A model generated the notes under the pieces. That model made no database searches and was not told the DNA's origin. It saw only the letters and a list, made by a program, of their open reading frames with translations. Shown here piece after piece: positions 9,831 through 22,895 of a DNA stretch of 64,000 nt; position 1 is the first letter of the stretch; every line of letters begins with the position of its first letter. Source of the stretch: Himantopus leucocephalus (taxonomy: Eukaryota; Chordata; Aves; Charadriiformes; Recurvirostridae); NCBI GenBank assembly GCA_003993805.1, contig RSEF01000031.1:60254267-60318266 (forward strand), written 5' to 3'. The translations under genes and the position numbers were made by a program.

Positions 9831-12800
9831 ACTTGCCTGTAAGGACAGGCAGAAATAGAGTACTGGGAAAGACGTTTAAGCTGAACCTGAATATTGGTGA
9901 GGAACTGTGAATACATTTTCGTTAGGTTCCTTGTTCCCAGGCTGCCTCCTTGTCTCCTCCCTCCCGTACCACTGTTCTGCAGCTTCTGTTTACATGGGTA
10001 TCTAGAGAATGACATCAGGAAGCTCATTCGAGCAGGCAATCCTGTCCATTTCCTCCTCCCAACATAGGTCAGCATCCTGATTGAATTTGCTGTGTTGGCA
10101 CAACAGAACGAACAGTGAAAATCTAACTGCAGAAAAAGGTGCTGGATTGTCTTACACAGGTGATACCCTAGGTTCTTCCAGTCCTTGAGATATGAGGCAT
10201 CGAATTAAGGTCCGTGATTTATTCCATCTTCTTGAAGTGGTGCAGACCTTCACTCGAAAATGGTAGCTGAACTGCTCCAAATTTAAACTATTTTAATTTG
10301 CCAATCTACATACTTCTGATTGTTGGTATGTTTTTTTAACCAAAGTCTCTGTAATTGTTACCATGTGTAGTCTGGTGAAATTTAGTGTCTCATAATTGTA
10401 TGGAAATTAAACTTTGAATTGCATCCACACTAGGGGGCTGTGTTGCTCTAGCAATGTCCCTTTCAAAGGGCTATATACTAGGAGCAGAACCCAAACTGCA
10501 TAAACAAGTTGTAAGCACTATGTTTCCCTAAATAAAATACAGGATGGGAGCAGAATAGTAAAGGGGAGTGACTTGCAATTTAGACAAAAGTAAGGTAAGA
10601 GCAAGGAGATTTTGTTGTATGTGTACTTGGACAAAATGTTGAATTTTAAGGATGAAGCAATGCTCTTATTGTCTTAAGATGAGTGGGAAGGCTGAGACCA
10701 GCGCCCTGGTTACTTCAGTCCTAATGTGGCGCTTCAGGCTTAGGATGCACAACCCAGTTTGCTGGAACTGGGGACAGGTAGGTTGTTTTTCATCAAGATT
10801 TAGCAACTGTAGCATTTTTCGTCCATAAAGAGGAATTTCTATACACTGTATAACCCAGCACTTCTGCTTTAATGTCCTGTTTCTTAGGCTGAGCCTGTTC
10901 CTGTATCACCACAGGTTGTAAGATTGCTTTGTTACAAATACAGGCACTCCTTAAACTCTTTTTAGGAAGCCGTCTGCTGTATATCCCAAGCAAAATTAAG
11001 ATTAATTGATTGGTATCTTCTCAACTTGCTTTCCAGGCTTCATCAGGACATTGATGCAGAGGTATACTGAAACTCCAGTGGATGCAGTATTGGAAAATTA
11101 ACTGAAGGGCTCTCCTGCCATTGTAAAGGCAGTTCATGTCTTTTCTATCTTCAATTTCTACTAACCCTTTTAAATACTCAGTGGATCTAAGCCACTCTAC
11201 TAATGGATTGCCTTCTTGTTTAACTGTGTAAAAAAGGGTATTTTAAAGAAATAGGTGTCTTATTGAATTTATCTTTGTAATAAAATGCTGTAGAGCTATT
11301 AATATTGTTGCCAGGAAGATAAAATAGGTAGTATCTACCATAGTAGGGCCCTATTTAGACAGTCTTAAGTTCCCTTTAAATTCCTGAGCCTATTCTTTCC
11401 TATTGTGTGGGCACCTCTGAAGAGCTAGAACCCACTAACAGAAGTGGTATTCTACAGTATCAGGATTTAGGTAACATTTTCGCCATTCAAATATGTCTCT
11501 TCTTGCCAAATATTGGTGTCAGGTCACATAATACTAGAGCTTCATCAGCTGTTTCACTAACTAATCTGCATATTCTTTTCAAAAATACAACTGTTGTATC
11601 TACTTTGCCGGAGAGCTCATTGAAACAATTTCTATGCTTTCATTGTTTTAAGAGTGTGCCTCTATACATGTCTTGGCATGATGATGTTTATAATCAGTAA
11701 ATTACTCATTTGGTGAAATAAACTGGTACAGGAATTTGTAGATCATGGTTTTACTAAATCTCCAGTTGGTAAATCTTAGTCCTATTGCAAGAATAATGAA
11801 GCTCTGCAGGCATCCACGTCTGTTTGCAGGCTAGGGTCATTCCAGTCTGGTGAATCATGTTCCATGCAATTTTGCTATGTAGGGGTGTTTTAATAAAAAT
11901 ACTGGCTGTCTGAGAGCTGATAAATGAAGTTTACTAAGATTTTTATTGTCTCACAAAAAGTAGGACACGTCAAAGATGTGAATGACTGAAATGCTTTTTT
12001 AGTGGACCAGTTTTTGAAAATATATAACTTCACTGCCACAGCCCCAAATTAACACTGACATTTGTAATGGGAAGCCAAGACATAAAAAACAGAGGGGGAG
12101 AACAGGGAGCCATTGGGCCCCTAAATATACCTCCACTTGCTGCAGAAAAGGTAATGTTGCCAGTATTGTTCACTAAATATCAACAGGCCAAAGGGAATGA
12201 ACTTAACTGAAGTGAGAGCTGTGGTCAGTGACGAATGGCAGCTCCTAAGGCTGCCATACATAAGTATGTATTATACCCCACCAGCTGGAATCAGGGTCAG
12301 GAATCAGCAGGCAGTGTTTTGACATGGTCGGCATGAAAACCTGGTTAGAATTGCAATTCAGACTATCCCTTTAATGTTGGAAAAGGGTCTCAGGTATAGT
12401 AACTTTAATTTATTGTTACTTTAGCAATGATACGTACCAAGCAAATCTCCAAATGCCAAATTTTCTATGGACCAGTATATTTTATATTTATATTATTTAT
12501 TTTATGTTTTATCTTTATATTTATAAGGAAGGCTTTTCACGTTAATTGCACTGTTAAGCAAAGAACAATGAATCATCTCACGAGGAAGAAAAATTCTGTT
12601 ATCTACCATCATCCTGTCTTACACAAGGGACATGGATGCAGGGGGAAAGGGAGTGCTGAAATGTATATGAGTTTTTTGTACATCTGTGATTACATTGTGA
12701 AACGGTATGTACATTTACTACTAACATTTGAAATGACAGACATGCCCATATGTGAAAATTAGGAGTTTTCATTCCTTATTCCTTTATATGCTAAAAGGAG

Positions 12801-15800
12801 AAAATGTGTGCTGTTTGCAGCTCCCTGTATTTTTATTGATAAAATGTTGTAAGCAACACTTTGTCTCGCTACTTAATTTCATTTTTTAATGTGTATCTCA
12901 GTGGGGAACTCTAAACTGTACTTTCATAGTGTCCTCTCTCTCTGCTAACTTTTATCTTTAGCTACTGAAGAAGATTAATAATCCCCATACCTTAGCTGCA
13001 GAAGTTTAATAAACAAAGCTTAATTAAAACAAGAGAAGCACAATAAACCCAAAGGGTTCTGCTTTAGCACTGCAGATTCATGTCATTTTTCTTGTTTGTT
13101 GTGTGTTTTTAAAAACTGGGGTGGGGGGAGGGCTGGAAGAGAACTTCAGGTTTTTATATTTAATTGAACTAACAGCATGTGCTGACAAGCAATAAATAAC
13201 AGCGACACAGAGTGACTAAATAAATTGGTTTCCTCAAGCAATGATTCATTCGCTGTCTTTCATTGCCATCAGGTTAAGAGACAGCTTCTTTTTGTCAGCC
13301 TACAGGAGAAATATTTGATAGTGTAACAACATCCTTTCCATTCTAGCCACAGCAGCCTTTTAAATGCGTTGAATTAATATAAATAAAAATGCAGCAATTA
13401 AACAAAACTTGGTCTGCTCATTGACTTAGAAAAAAAATCCCTACAGAATCAGTTATCAAGAAAGCATCTTGCAGTGATTTAGTGCACTTTGCAGGAAGGA
13501 AACACTGCTGATAGGCAAGGTTTTTGTACTTTTGCAGAAAAAGGGTTGTTGGTGTTGAATCATGGATAAAGTGCCTGATCTTAGTAGGCTTCTGCTAAGC
13601 ACTCATCATTCAAGAATAGGATAAATACAGACCATGTTCTTGCAAAAATTCTTTGCTGTCAGACCTATACCCACTTATGAAACAGATTGGTCAGTTCTTT
13701 AAGAGTGCACCATTTGGAATATTTTCTAGTAGCTTAATGTATCGCGTGGTTTTACTAACCTTACATGGGGTCATTGCTATGGAGACTGGAAAGCAAGAAA
13801 CTAAACAGAAAAACTAAATATCAGCTTTTCTGACCTTTTTATCACATAGTCCAACAGCAGGATGATAGAGTAGCCTTGGAAGGATGCTGCCAGAGTGAAA
13901 TTCATGGGACTACTGTAACTTGTGTCTATAATTCACACTGAAGAAGTTATTGCATTCATTGTGCTGATACTCTGCTCATTTCTTTAACCAGATCCCTTTC
14001 AGGTTTTTGGGTCACAAGAGCCTAGCTGGTCAAAAGACCATTTTCCGTCAAAGATAATGGGGACAGCTGGGAGAATATGCTTATAGAGGAGATAGTGGTG
14101 GTTCAACAGTGGGTCATATGGGAGGCTCCTTGCTGCATAGCTCTTTGTCAGGAACCTTACCCTGACTGTCTGCATGGCACGGTACGTGACTGGCATCGTA
14201 CTGCATGGCGTCCACAGCAGCTCAGCCTCTGTCCCATCAGGTATCCATGCAGCACTTAGGAAACAGGAAACATTAATGAAAAGGAGGGAACTAAAATGTA
14301 CTAGGCTTTTTAGATATAATGAATCTTGCCACTTGGCTGCTTAAGTGTTATGAAAGACATTTTCAATGCCTGGAAGGCATCCTCAAACTTTTTCACACCA
14401 GAAACCACACCTACTAGGAATTAATTATTTTGGATCAGCTCTACAGTTTCCCTTGTCAGAGCTCTTTTCTCCACTCACTTACCATAATAACACACCCTAA
14501 TGTAACTAAAGCAACATCCAACATAGGCTATAATACAAAGACAAATGTTTGCTAGTTATTTTCTATGTCTTTTAAAAGAGTGAATCTGATTTGATCAGGA
14601 GTACGCTCCTGATCACGCCAAAAGCTCAATATTTGTAATATATTCTTAATGTCCCTATGGTATTAGGACAGGTACTGACTGTAGCTTCTGCTTCTAGCTC
14701 AGCACCAGACCTGCATGCAGTATTGAAATTACTCATTAAGTATGCCATTTCTCCCAAATGCCCGTGCTTTATATCTACAAGTATTGTTAGTGAATTTTCC
14801 ACTAATTATTGCTGTCTTCTGTTGTGTTTGTACTACTTAGAAATAAATATTAACCATGTGCAGGCTCTTATCTGTCCCTGTCATTTATTTAACCTCCTGA
14901 TTTACCCTTTCATCCAGTTGTCATGGAACTGTAAAGCGCAGTTCTGCCCTGCACAGCATTGGTTTAAGTCTGGGACACAATAAAGGACTGCTCTGCGTGT
15001 GCATCCAGAGTTGAGTGTGCTGCTGTTATGCCTTGACAGAAACCGTAAATTGTACTCCTCTAATGGTACTGGCTGGTGGCAATACAAGTGGCATAACACC
15101 TTCTCAACACAGGAAGGTGGTTCCTGCTCCACATAAATTTCCTTCTCGCTATGCGGTGCAAAGTTATAGACCTAAGGCCTGATTTGCTGAAGATCTGTGT
15201 TTTTGTTAACCCTGCAAAGCTATCACAAGAAAGCCAGAATGAATTGAATTAGTGCAAGTCTCTCTTTTTTCAATCTTCCACATAATGTCATCTTATAGTT
15301 TGCACCTGTGCAACTCCATACGTTTCCTTTGGACTTAGATTTCTTTCCCTCCATAGGCTGTCTTTCTACACTTTATTTTTGTATCTTCTCAGTCATTGGC
15401 TGATACACATCTTTCATTTTTTTGATCATAAAAAACTCTATCCTGTGTTGATCTTTTTTGAAATAGAAATGTTATTCAATGCTCTAGGTTCCCAGAAAAA
15501 AAGGCCCAAATGCCAACTATAATTAAGCCTACTTACATTCTGTTGAGGCTGGAGGATTTCCACAAATTTGATACATAATTATGTTAATTTTAAAAAATGT
15601 CCATGTTTTTTCTTTCTGAGACTTTCTTTATCTCAGTCATTGCATCCTGTTATACCTTCTCCTGGCAGACTGAAGGGCCCTCTGGTATCAAGTTTGTGCT
15701 TCCTAAGTGGTACTCGAGGACACTGGTCAATGCATCGACTAACCTGCTTCTAATGAGGTAAAGAGATCAAGATCCTTAAAATCTTCCTCTTCACTGCACC

Positions 15801-15884
15801 TTTTCCAGTTACTTAATTCATCCTTAATTAGGTCTTCCAGGAATCCTCTTCAGCATTCTGATGTCCTCCTTGAGCTGAGAATAT
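9831..15884. other. Intergenic stretch with no gene seen
   Basis: It is A+T-rich. Open frames up to 111 codons (12427-12762 plus) have no domain, signal or codon pattern that I recognise. It includes the perfect hairpin at 14592-14615. The stretch around 13000-13420 is low in obvious repeats and rich in homeodomain-like TAAT motifs (see findings). Confidence 0.5.
14592..14615. repeat. Perfect 10-bp inverted repeat with 4-base loop
   Basis: TGATCAGGAG at 14592-14601 and CTCCTGATCA at 14606-14615 are exact reverse complements around TACG. There is no T-run or gene next to it, so it is not a bacterial-type terminator. Function is unknown. Confidence 0.9.
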
Positions 15885-16095
15885 TGGATCATCATAAGAT
15901 ACTTCAGGCCAGCAGGGACCTTGAGTAGTCTCCACTCCAAGCCTCTGCCCAGGTCAGGCTCAGCCATGGGGTCAGACCAGGGCTTAAGGAGTTATCCCAT
16001 GGGGGCTAGAAACCCTCCAAGGGGGGACATGGCACCATGTCCCTGGGCTGTCCCCCACTGCCCAGCTGTCCTCATGGGGAAAAATCTTTTAGTTA
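15885..16095 (-). mobile_element. CR1 LINE 3' fragment
   Basis: The plus strand reads as the reverse complement of a CR1 3' end: TTCAGGCCAGCAGGGACCTT, CAGGTCAGGCTCAGCCATGG, GTCAGACCAGG, AAACCCTCCAAGG, then CTGTCCTCATGGGGAAAAAT. This matches the CR1 subfamily with 'ggccagcagggacctc' near its 3' end. The segment to about 16260 stays G+C-rich and may be a diverged continuation, which I could not align. Confidence 0.75.
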
Positions 16096-19000
16096 GCTCC
16101 AGGCTCTCTGGCCCTGCTCAGCTGGCTGCCCACCAGAACACAGAATATTCTCCCCAGAGCTGCCCCTGGCCACACTGACATCACTGCCAAGGCGTGGGAC
16201 AGGGCTGCACAGTGCTCCTGCATCAAGTGCATGGGGGTCCTGGTGGACCCTTCCTCCCACTGAACCTGGTCCCTCTGGGAGGGACATCAGGACTAGAAAG
16301 ATCATTTTGTTATCCTTAGCACTCATGACAACTAGAGAGTACATCTTTCTCCACTCCTTGATAATGTCTTGGTTTTACTGCTCAGGCACCTCCTCCTGCA
16401 GCAGCATCCCACATTCTGAATTACAACTGTCCTGGATGTGGGATCCCCAATATTTTTTATCATAGTTGTGGATGCCAATGGTGAAAAAACTCATTCTACC
16501 TAATTTCAGCCTTTTAATTTAGAATGAATGAGAATCCTAATGAACTGCCCCGTGCAGTAGGACAATCCTATGATCTCTTTTACTGAGGTGGGCTACAGAG
16601 GCATAAAGATTTGAAGTTCAGTTCACAAAGTTGCTCTGTCATTGTCATGATGACTATTAGAGTGACTACCTTTTTTAGTGGCTGCTCTGAGTTAGGCTTA
16701 AGGTTCCCATCTTACTCTTTATTTTCCCAACAAAATGGGCATCAGGCATCTTCTTCACTGTTCCTTGCATGATCTCTTGCTCTGCTCCCAGTCTAGTGTT
16801 TGGTACTGGTAGAGGTACCTCTTTCATACCTATGGGAGAAAACTCTCACTCTCTTATGGGAAAACTCTGATAATCTATAAAACCTCTTGGTTCAGCACAT
16901 TAATTTTGGTCCTGCAGACTTAATTCCAAGGCTAGAGCTGTAGTGTCATTACAGTAAATACTAATGAGGTTTTCATAAAGACAGAACTCATGCACCTTCA
17001 CAGGGCAGTCGTCTCTGCACTTGTGTTCAAATTATTTTTTCTTTTTGTACTTTTTCTACACCTGTTTATCATGCCTCCTTGCTCCTATCTCTCTGGTTTT
17101 AAGTTGTGGCTCAGCCCCTCTGTGCAGGTTTTGGCTGGCAGTGTTTTGCTCTCTTGGACCACCCTACATGCCTTCCCAGATAACTAAAAATATCTCTTTT
17201 GTCTTTAAAAGTACAGCCAGTTCTTGGGGTAATCCTGGGGCTTACATGGAAGAAGACAACTACAAACAGCGTCCTTACCTGCCAGACACTTTTCCTGACC
17301 CTGTCGCTTTCATATCTGTTCTCTCTTCCTTCTCTGCTTGTGAAGCACAGCCTAGTTTTAATGAGCCCACTCTTTCCCTCAGTTAATGAGAACAGAAAGG
17401 ATTTGTGTTGTTCACAGCCAACAAGTGTTTTATTGGCAGTTACTAGAGGTTGTTAACATACTTTTTGGTCTGTGGGGAAAAAAGTATTGAAGAGGTGCTT
17501 TATATATATTTTGAAGAGGAAGAAGGAGGATATATTATTTTATACAGAGAATTGGTTGGTTTTTGACCCAAGTTATTAAATCCAAGGAAGCTGGTAATCT
17601 GATTTCTTGGTGTTTCGATGTAACATTGGCCTTAAAACAAAACTCACAAAATCCAATACGCATTCATTTTTGGAAAAATATACTTTCATAAGTTTTTAGG
17701 GCAATAGAGGTTTTCTCAAAATTGAGTATAGAAAGTTTTTCTGCAGTAGATATATGACTCGACAGTGTTCAAAAAATATTTCAGTACCCAGATGGTGCAA
17801 AGTTCCAAGCTAAGAGAAAAGATGATTATGAAGTGCGTAAGTAATGAATAACATTAAAAATCCCTTCATTATTGAAGGGTCTACATTGCTACTGGTAAAG
17901 AATGGAAAACTGAGGGGGAGTGTCTATAGCAGTTCGACACCTGTCTTTTTGAAGAACTGCATGCTCCACGTTAGAGTCTTTTTGTTATGTCACCCCACTG
18001 TAGCATGTCCTCTTATTCCACATGAGACCAAATGAGTAGCCTATCATTCTCCATCCTGTATGTATAACATGCATTTTTATATTATTAGATAAAAATAAAA
18101 GAATTGCCTGAACAGTGTTGTGTCTGTTTATACCGTGCAATGCTCTGACTCAGTATTTCCTTTTCATTTGATGTATTTCTGTTATTGAAAATATTTATTT
18201 TGCTAACACTGCTAATGAATGCACTGCTGTCATATCTGGATACGATTGGCAACGACCATCTGCAAAGGATGAGGAACAGCTCTCTAAATAGTTTATTAGA
18301 CTGCCTAAATTTGTATGCTAGTCATACTGCAAAATTTAATTGAGGGGTGATTTCTTTTGTCAAATTTTAGGCCTGCTGGTATTGCAGGGCTGCAAGATTT
18401 TCTGACTCAGAAATGCAGCAAAGCTGTTGGCTTGTGAAGGTTTTATCGTGTATTGTAGACTGTTTCCATGTGAATAAATAGCAGTAAAAGCACCCTGTCA
18501 CTGTTTCATGTGTGTGCATATGTGTGCAACTTCTATCTATGTACGTACATAAATAAGAAGCCTCTCTTTCTTTTTTTACCAGCAGGTGGAGATAAAAAAG
18601 GCTATCCTTGGGAAAGGAGTAACTGGAAAACAACATAGGAGACTGGATGGATGAGGTCTCTGCACAGAAATTCTTGGAAGAAAAAACAGAAATAAATCAT
18701 GGAAAATATTGATGAAATCAGTGGTTCTCAACATTTTTCTCAACTAAATGTTTTTATTCCATGAAAAGCCACCGCCAGCGTACATGAAGGCTGAATGGAC
18801 TCATTCAGTGAGTGTACCTGAACTAAGGGCTTTTAAGGAAGTAGGGATCTCTTCTGAATCCCTGCCTTTTGCTCAGGGAGTCAGTGGGCATTATAGATTC
18901 CATGCCGGATTCTGTTCTTCCCTAGCTACTTAATCTGAGTGTCTGTATAGCTGTAGTAGCGGCGTGAGAGGGAAGAATAGACAAGGCATTACAAGCGACT

Positions 19001-22000
19001 TGGTGAACATTTTAATTACTCCATTTGTAAGTGTAAAAATTCTAACTAAGGGCAGGAATGAAGTTTGCTTATATATTTTTGATGGGAGGACATAGGCAAA
19101 GCAGGATGTATTTCTTTAGTAACAAAGTGATTTTTGCCACACAATTTCATGATTAATTTTTAAGAGCGAATGAAAGATTAAAACACTGAGAAGATGAATT
19201 TCTCCCCTGGAGTAGAGACCTAGATTAGCGTAACCCTGCGGCAGAGCTCCAGGTGGGCCTCCCCCCCTGGGCACAGCGGTGGCTGAGGCTCTTCTACTGC
19301 TCTCAAGCATCCCCCCACCTGAAAATCCAGGCTCAGCACATTGCAACAGGCATGTTAAACTCGTCAGTGAGCTAAGGGCATTTTGAGGTACACGAGATTT
19401 TCCCTTTTGACAGGGTTGCTTTTAACCCCAGTGCTGCTAACTGTACGGCCTCACTGAACGCTTGTGTCAGTGTAACTGAGGGGCAGCACAGGGGAAAGAA
19501 TATGACCCAATATCTGGGGCAGGAACTCCTTAAACTGACACTTCAGCTGGGACAAAAAGCCCATGACACTATGTCCTAACATCTGCAAAGCTTTATTAAT
19601 ACACATGTACCTCATGGAACACGTACATGCATCTGTCTTACCCAATGACAGCTTTTAATGGAGGAGTTGTTAGTCCATTTCTTGCATGTATCCTTTCTGT
19701 AACATAACAAGTTGCTAAATTATGGGTAAAGTTCCTGAAGTAATTCCTTGCTAGGGTGTCCTGGGTGATAAAACCACAAAGTCACTATCGTGAAAACTCT
19801 GAGGTCACTGAAGTCTTCGGAACATGACACTCCCGGCCATACAGGAACCAGGCCAAGTCTTGGTAAAATTTGCATGGCAGAGTCTGAAGGGGTCTCTTGA
19901 AGGAACTGAAGGAGCTTTCTCATTAACCAAAAAAGGTCAGCAGTGGAAATGGAAGTAACAACGGGAAGAGAAAAATGGGGAGAAGAGAAGGCAGATGGCG
20001 GGGACCCTCAGATATTGAACGGCCTACAGAGGTGTTATACCAGCACTGGCCAGCCCCGCTGCAGGGATGGGGACCTTTCATCAGCTGATAGCCAGGGCAA
20101 GCCGGCTGCGAGCTCTGAGTCACTCCTGGCAAACACAGTGGAACATGGGATTTAGGTGATTCACGGTGTGTAGCTGGAAAACCTGTGCATTCATTGACAG
20201 GGAGCCCGTCCAGCCCTTGCAATGGTACACCTGAGGGTCTACATACTGAACGATTACACAGGCTCTATTCATGGTGGTGCTCCTTATGCATTAACAATCA
20301 AAACAAAGTTGTATTTTTAGCAGAAGTATTACAGGAATTAGCATATAAAAAAATGCGGGAGAAAGACAAAACCTGTGCGAGCTCTTTTGCTTCTGATATA
20401 ATTTTCTCAAATGAGTTGACTTCAAACTCCAATCCTCAGGCTGTGTCTGACCCTGAGTCCCCTCACCGGGCCTGATCCTGACCCCAACCCACAGGCTGAT
20501 GTCCCAGCCCAGCCTCTCCCATCACTGTCCCCAGGGAGGTGTCCGATGCCTGAGGCTGGGGCTGTCCCTGCTGCCCCCCAGCTGCTGTGATCCCTGGTGG
20601 GGTGGTGGGATGGTCCTGGCTGCCAGGTCCTGCCCTGCCACCGCCAGGGAGGCCCCAGTGCTCCTGTCCCCAACAGCCCCCAGCCCCCGCAGCACTCTGG
20701 CAAAGGTGATTTTTTGACTTTTGCTTTATTTTCCTGTTGTTTTATTTATATTCAGTGATTTCTGGCTGGACCACGTGGCATTTGGCTGGACCACACCTAA
20801 GAAGCATATTGGCTCCAGGGGAAAGTCAATAATTACATACTAACAGGAATAAGAATCAACAAACTGTTTTGCTCCTGTCACAGTCATTTGAGAAATGTCC
20901 AGCTTCCTCTTCCCATCTCCTTATACACCAAGAGAACTAATTTTTGAGAGCGGGATCCAAAACCAACAGAAGTCAAATATCTTCTTCCACTGATAAATCT
21001 GATATCAGTCCACCCATGACTAGGTTAACTGAGGTTGCTTCTCAGGTCTTTGTGGTGGCACATTTGCAGCCCAGGAAAGCCTGTGACCCTGGGTGTGCTG
21101 CCCTGCAGAAATACGGCGCGTAAGGAGCATGGTACTACATGGATATCTTGGGAAAATGACTTCATTCTGTTATTTTTATCAATCTGTTTTTCTAATCTCT
21201 TGAAGAGACTTGACTTTATTGTGCTTTAACTGGTGTTTGCGGGTCCTCTACATGTAGCATAATTTCCAGCTTTCACAAATGTAATAACTATTCCCTCTAA
21301 AAAATTATACAAGGGAAGCTTTAAGTAAAATGAAACCTGACACAGTTACCTTTCCCTGAATATCTGTGTGCCTTTGAAAATTTACAGCACTATCTTTCAC
21401 TTTTGACTCTGTCGTTCAGTCTCTGTAAAACTTTGTCTTTTCTCCAAACAAATTTTTATCCCCTAATCTTAGAAGTCAAATAACAGGAAAAAAATCTTCA
21501 TTTTTTTGATCATATTTAATCTTTACATCCTCTGTCTGGTGTTAGAACCAAGGAGACACAGATATGAACCTCTGTGCTAGTGGAACAGGTTGCTTTCTGA
21601 AAGCAGAGCAAAACCATTGTCCCTTCTCTGAAGAACTGCTAATACAAGGAAACAAAAAGTTCTAGAAATCCTCCAGTTCAGCACTACTGGCAAGTGTTTT
21701 GCACACAGAAGTTGAACCAAGACCTTTCTTTCTAACCATGAGTCTTGAAGTTTTGGAACTTCCTGTATAATTTTTTTTCTCCATTTTCTTCCATTTATCA
21801 GCTTTATACATATGAGATGGTGATTGGTAAGACAGCTTTTTAACTTGGAAAAGCAGTGTGGCACTTGTTAACTTTTCTGTCCAGGAGATTTGAAAAAGAA
21901 GTGAAACTGAGGTCAAGCATGATGAATCAAGTTTTCCAAAATCTTGAAAGTGACGTTCTTTAAAATATTTAAAAATACATTTTTTAAAGATGAAGTTCTT

Positions 22001-22895
22001 TTTATTTGCTTTCTGCTTTTTTAACCTTGGGCTGATGTCTTCAATATTTTCTCCATAAATGGGAAGGTGAAAAGCTTACTTTTGAAATATCAACACAAAA
22101 CAAGAGTTTCCCTGTGTCACATGGCTCTGGGAGCAGAGTCTTTATGAACAACACATTTTGTGATATTCATGATCAAATCACACATATTCCAGCTTGGCAA
22201 TAATTCCCTTAGTGCCCAGACTTGTGTATCAATGTTATTAGGCTGTTACCTTCTGCTGAAAATCATCTGGGCAGATAAAATCAGTGAAGATTTGAGAGAG
22301 AGGCATTTAAGGCAGTGGTTTGTCCATCTGGCTTTTACCACTACTTTGAAGGTTATGCCTATGGTTTTTTTCGGTCTCACAGTTTTCTTTGTTTCTGTTT
22401 GCTGAAGGCGCATTTTACTTTTACCTCTGGTTTAATTGGACTGCCTGTGCACTTGTACGAAAGCCACACTTAAGAGCTTGACACTATATGTTGTGGTCCC
22501 TTTCTTCAGTTCACATTTCAAACTAGCTTTACTCTTAATTCTGTCACCTTATGCTAATCCTTGCTTTTGTTTCATTGCCCTTCCACTTTCCCCTGCAAGC
22601 TTAAACTGGCCTTCAATATTTGTGGCTCTTTCGCCCATGTTCATTTTTTATATTTGCTTGTTTTTCTTCTTGAAAATCTGGGTCTTTCAGCAGCTCATCC
22701 ATGGCTCTTGGGTTGACTGCTCCTTCCCCTCCATTTTTTTCTTTTCTTTTTTCACTCTGCTCCCCTCCACCTCCTACCAGTGTCTACATAAGGTTATCTT
22801 GCTTTACTTTGCTTTTGTTCACTTGGCCAACACCATCGCCCTCTGGGCTCCTGGTCATGCTCTCTGAAATCATTCCTGTAAACAGAGGTGCATCA
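16096..22895. other. Intergenic stretch with no gene seen
   Basis: This holds mostly unique-looking sequence, G+C-rich patches at about 19200-19330 and 20430-20710, and a pyrimidine-rich stretch at about 22490-22860. The latter yields a hydrophobic 143-codon open frame on the plus strand. I recognise no exon, pseudogene or RNA gene. Confidence 0.5.
20430..20710. other. G+C-rich patch with C-runs (G-runs on minus strand)
   Basis: A sharp rise in G+C inside A+T-rich DNA. It has C-runs at 20653-20656, 20668-20671, 20677-20681 and 20684-20688, but few CpGs, so it is not a typical CpG island. Minus-strand G-runs could stack as a quadruplex, although one loop is long (11 bases). No coding family was recognised. 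Confidence 0.6.

Noticed and set aside
22436..22867. Plus-strand 143-codon hydrophobic frame that looks like a multi-pass membrane protein
   Set aside because: It comes from pyrimidine-rich DNA, which encodes Phe, Leu and Ser by composition. No family pattern or gene structure is visible.
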